NCBI RefSeq assembly: GCF_030813715.1
Contig: NZ_JAUSUZ010000001.1
Coordinates: 5,394,001 to 5,458,000 of the forward strand
Length of the DNA: 64,000 bases
Source: Catenuloplanes indicus
GTDB taxonomy: Bacteria > Actinomycetota > Actinomycetes > Mycobacteriales > Micromonosporaceae
Direction of reading: 5' to 3'
Positions 44,244 through 52,012 of the stretch are shown piece by piece. The position numbers and the translations under genes were made by a program. Under the pieces are notes generated by a model, which saw only the letters and a list, made by a program, of their open reading frames with translations, was not told the origin of the DNA and made no database searches. Every line of letters starts with the position of its first letter. Within the stretch, counting starts at the first letter, position 1.

Positions 44244-45824
44244 TCAGACCGTCAGGGTCCAGGCGTCGAGCAGGCCGGTCCGGCCCTGCGCGTCCTTGAC
44301 CGTCAGCGTCCAGGTGCCGTTCTTCAGCGCGGACGAGGCGTCGAAGTTCCAGGTGGCGCTCAGGTCACCGGTGCCGCCGGCCGGCTTCAAGTTCCAGATC
44401 TTCCCGTTCGGGGAGGTGAGCTGGATCCGCAGGTCGCCGCGGACCGCCTGGCGCACGGTCACCTGCACGCTGGTCTTCGCGGACGCCGTGGTGGACGCGG
44501 AGCCGCAGTTCGCGACGGTCAGCTTCGACGTGGCGGGGAGCGCAACGTCGGTGAGCGACTCGAACCGGTCGCAGCGCGCGGTCGCCGGGGCCGGCGTCTG
44601 CACGGTCAGCGGCGCGGTGGCCGTGCCGGTGAAGAGCAGCCGGTTCGCCGAGCCGTTCGCGCCGGTCACCTTGCCGGTGGTGGCCGCGCCGGTCAGCGCG
44701 TCCCGCACCTGCTGCGGGGTGGCCAGCGGGTTCGCGCCGAGCACCAGCGCGGCCGCGCCGGCCACGTGCGGCGCCGCCATCGAGGTGCCGCTCATGGTGG
44801 CGGTGGCGGTGTCCCCGGTGCGGGCGGCCGACAGGATCCGTGCGCCGGGCGCGAAGAGGTCCAGGCAGCCGCCCCAGTTGGAGAACGACGCGCGCGCGTC
44901 GTTGCTCTCCGTGGCGCCGACCGTGATGCCGGCCGGCAGCCGCGCCGGGGAGGACGCGCAGGCGTCCCGGTTGTCGTTGCCGGCGGCCAGCACGTACGTC
45001 ACGCCCGAGTTGATCGAGCGCTGCACCGCGTCGTCCAGCGACGCCGAGGCCGAGCCGCCGAGGCTCATGTTGACCACGGCCGGCTTCGCCGCGTTGCGGG
45101 TGACCCAGTCGACGCCCGCGATGATCTGCGAGTAGCTGCCGCTGCCGTCGCAGCCGAGCACGCGCACGGAGACCAGCTTGACGTCCTTGGCCACGCCGTA
45201 CGCGGTGCCGCCGACCGTACCGGCGACGTGCGTGCCGTGGCCCTGGCAGTCGTCCGCGACCGCGTCGTTGTCGACGAAGTCCCAGCCGTGCCGGGCCCGG
45301 CCGCCGAAGTCCTGGTGGCTGATCCGCACGCCGGTGTCCAGCACGTACGCGGTCACGTTGGACGCGGACGTGGACGTGTAGCTCCGGCTCAGCGGCAGGT
45401 TGCGCTGGTCGACCCGGTCCAGGCCCCAGGTCGGGTTGCTCTGCGTGCCGCTGATCCTGACACGGCGGTCCTGCTCGACGAACTTGACGGCGGGGTCGGC
45501 CGCGAGGCGCCGGGCCGCGGTCCGGGACATCTCGGTGGTGAAGCCACGCACGGCCGAGCTGAACGACGCACGGACCTTGCCGCCGTACCGCTTGGCCAGG
45601 TCGCCCGCGACGTGCGCGGACCGGCCGGTCGCCGCGTCGTCCCGCAGGACCACGATGTAACTGTCCTTGATCGCGCCCGGCGCCCCGTCCTGGAGGACGG
45701 CGCCGGTGGCCGGTGCGGCCGCCTGGGCCACGCCCACGCCGGTCAGCGCGACGAACGCGGCGGCGGTGGCGGAGGCGATGGCGAGACCGGTGGTGCGCCG
45801 GCCGGTGCGGTGAAACGCGGTCAT
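44244..45824 (-). CDS. Secreted subtilisin-like protease (S8) with P-domain
   Basis: 526 residues: signal peptide (residues 1-35, ending AQA), an I9 propeptide (SYIVVLRDDAATG ... FVEQDRRV) and the catalytic domain, with Asp163 (VLDTG), His196 (GHGTHVAGT) and Ser348 (SGTSMAAPHVAGAA). A proprotein-convertase P-like beta domain from about residue 415 to the end (TVRQAVRGDLRIQLTSPNGK, GTWTLTVKD) follows. The ATG at 45824 follows AAAGGGAGTTC. It is exported and matures by cleavage of the propeptide. The promoter has a direct-repeat box like that of fliA. Confidence 0.94.
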   Translation of the reverse strand: MTAFHRTGRRTTGLAIASATAAAFVALTGVGVAQAAAPATGAVLQDGAPGAIKDSYIVVLRDDAATGRSAHVAGDLAKRYGGKVRASFSSAVRGFTTEMSRTAARRLAADPAVKFVEQDRRVRISGTQSNPTWGLDRVDQRNLPLSRSYTSTSASNVTAYVLDTGVRISHQDFGGRARHGWDFVDNDAVADDCQGHGTHVAGTVGGTAYGVAKDVKLVSVRVLGCDGSGSYSQIIAGVDWVTRNAAKPAVVNMSLGGSASASLDDAVQRSINSGVTYVLAAGNDNRDACASSPARLPAGITVGATESNDARASFSNWGGCLDLFAPGARILSAARTGDTATATMSGTSMAAPHVAGAAALVLGANPLATPQQVRDALTGAATTGKVTGANGSANRLLFTGTATAPLTVQTPAPATARCDRFESLTDVALPATSKLTVANCGSASTTASAKTSVQVTVRQAVRGDLRIQLTSPNGKIWNLKPAGGTGDLSATWNFDASSALKNGTWTLTVKDAQGRTGLLDAWTLTV

Positions 45825-46168
45825 GAACTCCCTTTCCTCTGCCGGGACCCTGCTGGCCGCCGACCTGAACCAGGTTCGGCGTCCGGGGTCGCGGCCGGGG
45901 ACCCGCGCGGTTGCGCTCCGGTAGCGGGTCGAAGGGCATCGCACAAGACCCCGCACGGGTTCGGTGTGCCGCCGTTGAGCTGGGGGTATGAGGTTCAAGG
46001 TGTGGCGAGCGTCGCAAATGACGGCCCCGGTAGCGGTAACCCGGGGTAGCGGCTTGGTTAGGAGCCGGGTGCCGCGCTAAAACGGGTGGAACGGAGACCG
46101 ATGTTGACCTCGTCCGGGCCACAAGGCCGCGCCGACGCATCGTTCGACCGACCAAGGAGGCCAACGCC
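45825..46168. promoter_or_regulatory. 344-bp divergent region upstream of the S8 protease and the small DUF7455-type gene
   Basis: On the minus strand GCTACCG-N4-GCAACCG (45925-45908) is a direct-repeat box 84 bp before the protease start. TGGTTC (45872-45867), a -10-like hexamer, lies 36 bp beyond it. GAACCAGGTTC (45867-45877) is a palindrome, and GCCGAACCT/AGGTCGGC can form a leader hairpin. The plus-strand side has GAGG before the ATG at 46169. No gene is supported in between. Confidence 0.5.
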
Positions 46169-46396
46169 ATGAACGCACTGCTGAACCCCACTCAGGTGGA
46201 GATCGTCAACACCGTCACCGAGCGCTGCGACAGCTGCGGGGCGGCCGCGAAGCTGGGCGTGCGCCTCTCCGGGGGCGGCGAGCTCTCGTTCTGCGGGCAC
46301 CACGCGAACCGGCACGCCGGCGAGATCGCCAAGATGGCCAACCGCGTGCTGGTCGAGGCCGGCTTCGCCTGGACCGGATCCGCCCGCACCGCCTGA
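46169..46396 (+). CDS. Small Cys/His protein of the actinobacterial DUF7455 type
   Basis: 75 residues with ERCDSCGAAAKLGVRLSGGG, then LSFCGHHANRHAGEI: two Cys in CxxC and a CGHH pair make a possible zinc site. This agrees with the small DUF7455 proteins common in actinobacteria, often near sigma-factor genes. AAGGAGG lies 10 bp before the ATG, and a terminator follows. Function unknown. Confidence 0.85.
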   Translation: MNALLNPTQVEIVNTVTERCDSCGAAAKLGVRLSGGGELSFCGHHANRHAGEIAKMANRVLVEAGFAWTGSARTA

Positions 46397-46416
46397 CCCG
46401 TCACCCAGACCGCAGA

Positions 46417-46451
46417 GCGCACCGAGCCCGCCCGGGCTCGGTGCGCTTTTT
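46417..46451 (+). terminator. Intrinsic terminator after the small Cys/His gene
   Basis: GCGCACCGAGCCCG (46417-46430) pairs perfectly with 46433-46446, followed by TTTTT (46447-46451), 20 bp after the stop codon. Confidence 0.92.
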
Positions 46452-46512
46452 GCGTAACGACAGTCAATTGCCTGATAGGCTCCTTTAGTCCGTTTATGAG
46501 GAGCTTTCGGCC

Positions 46513-48612
46513 GTGGACATCCCGCAGTACGGGCGCCGACTCCACGGCGCGTTCGCTATCGGTGCCGGCGTCGCCGTCGCCTCCCTCGGCATGGTCACGC
46601 TGCTGACCTGGGGGGACGGCTCCTCGGACGGGGATCTCTTCGGCCCCGGTACGCCCGCGCCGCTGGTCGCGGTCGCGCTCGCCACGGCCGGCTGCGGCCT
46701 GATCGCGCTGGCCCCGAGCCGTCCACAGCCGCAAGCCCGGCTGGCCGGGCGTTTCCTCGGGCTGGTCACCGTGCTGGCGGGTGCGGCCGGGTTGATCGCC
46801 CGCCTGTTCGGGCCGGGCCGGATCGGACCGGCCGCGCTCGACTTCCTCGGCATCCACGACGCGCCGCTCGGCCGTACCTCGACCACCACTGCGCTCACGC
46901 TGATGCTGGTCGGGTCCGCGCTGATCACGCTGGACCGCACGCCCGAGCCCCGCACGCCGCGCCCGGCCGCGCCCGGCGCCGAACCCACGATCATCAGCGG
47001 TACGGTCACCACTGCGGACCCGGCCGCGGACCAGCGGCGCGGCGGCGGCGACCGGCGGGCCGGCGGCGGTGACCGGCGCGCGGGCGGCGACCGGCGCGGT
47101 GGCGACCGGCGCGGCCTGAGCGCGGAGACCGCGGGTGCGGCCGACCTGCTCGGGCTCGGCGCCGCCACGATCGCGGTGGTGGCGCTGGTGGTGCAGATCT
47201 TCGGCCAGGCCTACCGGGAGGGCACCGGCGCCGCCACGGTCATGTCACCGATCACCGCGCTCGCCGTGCTCGCGCTCTGCCTCGGCCTGCTGGTCGCGCG
47301 CCCCCAGCGCGGCCCGCTCGCGGCGCTGACCGGCACCAGCCGGGGCGCGTCGGTCGGCCGCCGGCTCGCGTTCGCGCTGGTGCTGCTGCCGGTGGTGGCC
47401 GGCCTGCTGGCGATCGCGGCCGTCTACGCCGGCGTGGACCACCCGGGCACCGCGATCACCGGCGCCGCGATCCTGGCCACGCTCGCGCTGCTGGTGGTGC
47501 TGGCCCGGCTGGTCCGCGAGCTGAACGTGTCCGACCGGGTGCAGCAGCAGCTGGTCGACGCGCTGGAGGAACGGCGGGAGTTCACCGAGACGCTGCTGCA
47601 ATCGATCAACGAGGGCGTGGTGGTGCTCGACAAGGACCACCGCGTGCTCGACGTGAACCGGCACTGGTGCGAGCTGACCGGCCGGACCCCGCGCGAGGCG
47701 ATCGGCCACCTCCCGCCGTACCCGTGGGATCCGCCCCTGGAGGTCGCGGAGCGACCCGGCGGCGACACCGTGCTGCGCCGCCCGAACGGGGAGGACGTGC
47801 CGGTCCTGGCGTCGATGGCCGCGCTGCCCGGCCCGGGCGGGCCGCGCGCGTACGTGGTGACCTACGTCGACATCACCGGGCGGAAACGGACCGAGGACGC
47901 GGTCGCCGCGCACGCCGCCGAGACCGAGACCGCGAACGCGGAGCTGGTCGAGGCGAACCAGCGGCTGGAGCGCGCGGTCGAGTTCAAGTCCGACCTGATG
48001 TCGATGGTGTCGCACGAGCTGGCCCAGCCGCTGAGCTCGATCGCCAGCCTCGCGGAGCTGCTCACGGTCGACTGGAACGACCTTGAGGACGACATCCGCC
48101 TGGAGCTCAGCACGAAGATCGACAAGAACACCCGGCGGCTGATCGGCATGATGAACGATCTGACGCTGCTGTTCCGCCTGGACGCCGGCAAGGTCACCGC
48201 ACGCCGCACGCCGGTGCCGGTGCGGGACGTGGCCGAGTCCGCGATCAGCAACCTGCCGCCCACCGCGCCGCCGGTCCGGGTCGAGGTGGAGCCGGACCTG
48301 GCCGCGCTCGCCGACCGCGGCCACCTCTGGCAGATACTGCTCAACATACTGAGCAACGCCGTGAAGTACGGCCGGCCGCCGATCGCGCTGACCGGGCGCC
48401 GGGAGGGCGACCAGCTGATCATTGAGATCAGCGATCACGGCCCCGGCGTGCCGGACCACCTCGTGCCGACGCTGTTCGACCGCTTCATGCGCGGCGCCGG
48501 CCTCGGCCTGTTCATCGTCCGTCACCTGGCCGAGGCGAACGGCGGCACCGTCCGCTACCAGCCGGTCGAGCCGCACGGCGCGCTGTTCGTCCTGACCGTC
48601 GAGGCCGCCTGA
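46513..48612 (+). CDS. Membrane-bound PAS-containing sensor histidine kinase
   Basis: 699 residues from a GTG at 46513. About eight hydrophobic segments in the first 340 residues are split by a Gly/Asp/Arg repeat loop (GGDRRAGG repeated, residues 172-200). A PAS domain (DALEERREFTETLLQSINEGVVVLDKDH) follows. The dimerisation domain has His501 (VSHELAQPLSSIASL), and the ATPase has NILSNAVKYG, DHGPGVP and GAGLGLFIVRHL. It has no adjacent response regulator. The sensed signal and regulated genes are unknown. The Arg-rich loop is low complexity and not part of a known fold. Confidence 0.88.
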   Translation: MDIPQYGRRLHGAFAIGAGVAVASLGMVTLLTWGDGSSDGDLFGPGTPAPLVAVALATAGCGLIALAPSRPQPQARLAGRFLGLVTVLAGAAGLIARLFGPGRIGPAALDFLGIHDAPLGRTSTTTALTLMLVGSALITLDRTPEPRTPRPAAPGAEPTIISGTVTTADPAADQRRGGGDRRAGGGDRRAGGDRRGGDRRGLSAETAGAADLLGLGAATIAVVALVVQIFGQAYREGTGAATVMSPITALAVLALCLGLLVARPQRGPLAALTGTSRGASVGRRLAFALVLLPVVAGLLAIAAVYAGVDHPGTAITGAAILATLALLVVLARLVRELNVSDRVQQQLVDALEERREFTETLLQSINEGVVVLDKDHRVLDVNRHWCELTGRTPREAIGHLPPYPWDPPLEVAERPGGDTVLRRPNGEDVPVLASMAALPGPGGPRAYVVTYVDITGRKRTEDAVAAHAAETETANAELVEANQRLERAVEFKSDLMSMVSHELAQPLSSIASLAELLTVDWNDLEDDIRLELSTKIDKNTRRLIGMMNDLTLLFRLDAGKVTARRTPVPVRDVAESAISNLPPTAPPVRVEVEPDLAALADRGHLWQILLNILSNAVKYGRPPIALTGRREGDQLIIEISDHGPGVPDHLVPTLFDRFMRGAGLGLFIVRHLAEANGGTVRYQPVEPHGALFVLTVEAA

Positions 48613-48627
48613 CCGCCGCCCGCGGGA

Positions 48628-50226
48628 TCAGTCGTCGAGGACCGCGCGGACCGACTTGAGCAGCCCGCGCTCGGAGAACGGCTTGGCGACCAGCGTGACG
48701 TCGTCGCCGAGCGTGCCGTTCTCGGTGAGCACCGGGCGGGCGTAGCCGGACATGAACAGCACGCGGGTGTCCGGCCGCAGCGCGGTGACCCGCTCGGCGA
48801 CCTCCTTGCCCAGCATCTTCGGCATGATGACGTCACTGAGCAGCAGGTGGATCGGCCCGTCGTGGTGGCGGGCCAGCTCCAGCGCGCGATCGCCGCCGGG
48901 CGCGGTCAGCACGCGGTACCCGTTCCGGGTGAGGATGCGGTGGGTGACGTCGCGCATCGCGTCCTCGTCCTCGACCACCAGCACGGTCTCGCCGCCGCCG
49001 GCCGCGATCTCGGGCAGCGACGAGGTCTGCTGCTCCACCACCGGCAGCGCCTCCTCGCTGGCCGGGACCAGCGCGGAGATCGTGGTGCCGACGTCCGGCT
49101 CCGAGTAGATGCTCACCTGCCCGCCGGTCTGCGCGATCGTCCCGTACACCGTGGCCAGGCCGAGCCCGGTGGCCTCGCCCTTCGGCTTGGTGGTGAAGAA
49201 CGGCTCGAACGCGCGGTCCGCGACCTCCTTCGGCATGCCGCCGCCGGTGTCGCTGACCTGCAACCGCACGTACGGCCCGGGGTGCAGGCCGGGCCGGCCG
49301 GCCAGGTAGCTCTCGTCCACCGTCACGTTGCCGGTGCCGATCGTCAGGCTGCCGCCGCCGGGCATCGCGTCCCGCGCGTTGACCGCGAGGTTGACCAGCA
49401 CCTGGGTGAGCTGGCCGGGATCCGCGCGGATCGGCCAGAGATCGTCGGCGAGCGAGGTCTCCAGGCGCACGTGCTCGCCGATCGTGCGCTGCAGCAGCGC
49501 CTCCACCTCGCGTACCACCGTGTTGAGGTTGAGGACCCGCGGCTTGACCACCTCGCGCCGGCCGAACGCGAGCAGCTGATGGGTGAGCGTAATGGCGCGT
49601 TCCGCCGCGCGCTGGATCTGGTTGATGTCCTTCAGCACCGGCTCCCAGCGCTCCGGGTCGCCGGTCGCGGCGTCGCCGACCTCCTCCGCGATGAACGCGA
49701 TGTAGTTGAGCACCACCGCGAGCAGGTTGTTGAAGTCGTGCGCGACGCCGCCGGCCAGCTGGCCGAGGCTCTCCAGCCGCTGCGACTGCTGCAATCGGGC
49801 CTCAAGCCGCTCCCGCTCCGCGATCGCGGTCAGCCGTTCCCGCTCGGCCTGCGCCTCCAGCCGGTCGGTGACGTCCCGGATCGCCGCGGCGATCAACAGA
49901 CCCTCGGGGGTACGGACGGCGGAGAGCGAGATCTCGGCCGGGAACTCGGAGCCGTCGCGCCGGCGTGCGGCCAGCGTGCCGGAGCCCATCGGCCGTGGGC
50001 GCGCGGCCTGCATGTACTCCTGCCGGTGCAGCGGGTGGGCGTCCCGCGCCGTGGCCGGGACCAGGATCTCCACGGTACGGCCGACCAGCTCGTCCCGCCG
50101 GTAGCCGAGCAGGCGCTCGGCCTGCGCATTGATCAGCGTGATCCGGCCGTCCTCGGCCACTACGACGATCGCGTCCGGCGCCGCCTCGAGCAGCCCCTGC
50201 GCGTAATCGGTGGACCAGTCCTGCAC
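48628..50226 (-). CDS. Soluble PAS hybrid histidine kinase with C-terminal receiver
   Basis: 532 residues without a membrane helix: PAS (APDAIVVVAEDGRITLINAQAERLLGYRRDELVG, in part), HisKA with His163 (GGVAHDFNNLLAVVLNYI), HATPase (QVLVNLAVNARDAMPGGG, EPFFTTKPKGEATGLGLATVYG) and a receiver with Asp465 (LLLSDVIMPK) and Lys near the end (LVAKPF). The HDFNNLL form of the His box is the hybrid-kinase type. It ends opposite the neighbouring kinase gene, 15 bp apart. It may relay to the single-domain regulator at 43717. Confidence 0.9.
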   Translation of the reverse strand: MQDWSTDYAQGLLEAAPDAIVVVAEDGRITLINAQAERLLGYRRDELVGRTVEILVPATARDAHPLHRQEYMQAARPRPMGSGTLAARRRDGSEFPAEISLSAVRTPEGLLIAAAIRDVTDRLEAQAERERLTAIAERERLEARLQQSQRLESLGQLAGGVAHDFNNLLAVVLNYIAFIAEEVGDAATGDPERWEPVLKDINQIQRAAERAITLTHQLLAFGRREVVKPRVLNLNTVVREVEALLQRTIGEHVRLETSLADDLWPIRADPGQLTQVLVNLAVNARDAMPGGGSLTIGTGNVTVDESYLAGRPGLHPGPYVRLQVSDTGGGMPKEVADRAFEPFFTTKPKGEATGLGLATVYGTIAQTGGQVSIYSEPDVGTTISALVPASEEALPVVEQQTSSLPEIAAGGGETVLVVEDEDAMRDVTHRILTRNGYRVLTAPGGDRALELARHHDGPIHLLLSDVIMPKMLGKEVAERVTALRPDTRVLFMSGYARPVLTENGTLGDDVTLVAKPFSERGLLKSVRAVLDD

Positions 50227-50296
50227 GACGACTCCGGGCTCCGACGTAAAACCCCCTGATCCGCGAATTCTCCCATAAATCGGGCGGGTCGGATGC

Positions 50297-50356
50297 GCAA
50301 CCGGCTCGCACCGTCACGGGTCCGGGACCTGCTACGGGCGGACCCGAATCTAGTTC
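50297..50356 (+). promoter_or_regulatory. Direct-repeat box and promoter of the GH26-like gene
   Basis: GCAACCG-N4-GCACCGT (50297-50314) on the plus strand, followed 36 bp later by TAGTTC (50351-50356). The repeat ends 88 bp before the TTG start, the same geometry as upstream of both fliQ genes. The second heptamer departs from GCAACCG. Confidence 0.4.
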
Positions 50357-50401
50357 CTGTCAGGCGGTGAGCCGCGGGGGCGGCCGACGGAAGGGGACAC
50401 A

Positions 50402-51952
50402 TTGCGCAGGACTCGGGGAGTCTTCGGGACGCTGCTGGCGGGCTCGCTGGCGGTCGGTGCTCTCGCGGGCGTGCCCGCGCAGGCGGCCGCGACCACCACG
50501 ACGCAGCTGTCGGTCTCCGCCTCGGACGACGCCTACACGTCCTCCGCCCGGAAGGGCCTGACCACCGGCTCGGAGACGAAGCTGGTCGCGGGCACGGTCT
50601 CCGGTGACCGCAAGGTCTCCTACCTGAAGTTCACCACCGGCAAGGCCGCGACCGGCGCGAAGCTGGCGCTGACGCTGGACGGCACGCCGGCCGGCAGCAC
50701 GCTGACCGTCACCCGGGTGCTCACCAGTTCCTGGGCCGAGTCCACGCTGACCTCGGCGAACGCGCCGGCGCTGGGCACCACCACGGTCTCCGCGAAGCTC
50801 GCCGCCGGCCAGCGCGAGGTCATCTTCGACCTCGGCGCCCAGATCAAGGCGGCCGGCACCTACTCGTTCGCGATCAGCTCCAGCTCGACCACCGCGGCGA
50901 CCCGGATCCACTCCACCGAGCACGGCACCGCGGGCCTGCGCCCGGCACTGCGGCTGACCGTGGCCGGCGCGGCCGTCCCGGCCCCGGCGACCCCGGCCAC
51001 CCCGGCGGCCGGCTGCACCACCGGCGCGAAGCTGGTTCCGACCTGCGGCGTGCTGTGGGGCGCGGCGGCGGGCGGCTTCACCTCCACGCCGCGGGACACC
51101 GCGCTGAAGCAGTGGGAGGCCGCGACCGGCCGTACCGCCGCGATCTACCACACGTACCACAAGGGCAACGAGCTGTTCCCGACCAAGGCCGAGATCGCCA
51201 TGACGCAGGACGCCGCGAAGCCGCGCACGCTGCTGCTGAACTGGAAGGTCGCGTACGGCGACACCTGGGCCGGGGTGAAGGCGGGCAAGCAGGACAAGCG
51301 GATCGACCGCTGGTCGGCGTACGTCAAGGCCAACTTCACGAAGCCGTTCTTCCTGGCGCTGCACCACGAGCCGGAGAACGACGTCAACACCAACCCGGAG
51401 TCGGGCATGACCGCCAAGGACTACGCCGGCATGTACCGGCACGTGATCCAGCGGCTGCGCGCGAACGGCGTCACCAACGCGATCAACGTGGTCGCCTACA
51501 TGGGCAACGAGACCTACCTGGCCAAGTCCTGGTGGCCGGACCTGTACCCGGGCGACGACGTCGTGGACTGGATCGGCCTGGACTCGTACCTGAACGCGGA
51601 GAAGGGCTACCACTACGGCGACTTCAACAACCTGCTCGACCGCGGCCCGGTGGCCGGCACGAACAAGCTCGGCTTCTACGGCTGGGCGACCACCAAGCAC
51701 GCCGGTAAGCCGATCATGGTCGCGGAGTGGGGCGTCTACCACAGCCTGAAGCGCACCGCGGACAAGGGCGCGGTCTTCGACACCGTGCTGAACCAGCTCA
51801 AGGCGCGTCCGGCGGTCAAGGCGATGGTCTACTTCGACTGCCCGGCCGACGACACCGGCGACCGCAACATCGCGGTCACCAGCAGCGCGTCCGCGCTGAC
51901 CGCGTTCAAGCGGATCGCCGCCGACCCGATCTTCAACGTGACCCTCAAGTAA
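50402..51952 (+). CDS. Secreted GH26-like glycoside hydrolase with N-terminal DNRLRE-type domain
   Basis: 516 residues from a TTG preceded by GGAAGGGG. The signal peptide (FGTLLAGSLAVGALAGVPAQAAA) is followed by a beta-sandwich of about 160 residues (ASDDAYTSSARKGLTTGSETKLVAG), as in DNRLRE adhesion domains. After a Pro/Ala linker, the catalytic barrel from about residue 205 shows Glu323 in FLALHHEPEND (acid/base) and Glu442 in MVAEWGVY (nucleophile), the GH26/GH5-clan pair. It probably cleaves a beta-mannan-type or related glycan; the substrate is inferred from family only. Confidence 0.82.
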   Translation: MRRTRGVFGTLLAGSLAVGALAGVPAQAAATTTTQLSVSASDDAYTSSARKGLTTGSETKLVAGTVSGDRKVSYLKFTTGKAATGAKLALTLDGTPAGSTLTVTRVLTSSWAESTLTSANAPALGTTTVSAKLAAGQREVIFDLGAQIKAAGTYSFAISSSSTTAATRIHSTEHGTAGLRPALRLTVAGAAVPAPATPATPAAGCTTGAKLVPTCGVLWGAAAGGFTSTPRDTALKQWEAATGRTAAIYHTYHKGNELFPTKAEIAMTQDAAKPRTLLLNWKVAYGDTWAGVKAGKQDKRIDRWSAYVKANFTKPFFLALHHEPENDVNTNPESGMTAKDYAGMYRHVIQRLRANGVTNAINVVAYMGNETYLAKSWWPDLYPGDDVVDWIGLDSYLNAEKGYHYGDFNNLLDRGPVAGTNKLGFYGWATTKHAGKPIMVAEWGVYHSLKRTADKGAVFDTVLNQLKARPAVKAMVYFDCPADDTGDRNIAVTSSASALTAFKRIAADPIFNVTLK

Positions 51953-51957
51953 GCCGC

Positions 51958-51991
51958 ACGGGCCGCCCGGATTTCGATCCGGGCGGCCCGT
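51958..51991 (+). terminator. Terminator after the GH26-like gene
   Basis: ACGGGCCGCCCGGAT pairs perfectly over 15 bp with its inverse around TTCG, 5 bp after the stop codon. Confidence 0.85.
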
Positions 51992-52012
51992 TCTGGTGCT
52001 TAATCTGAGGAA

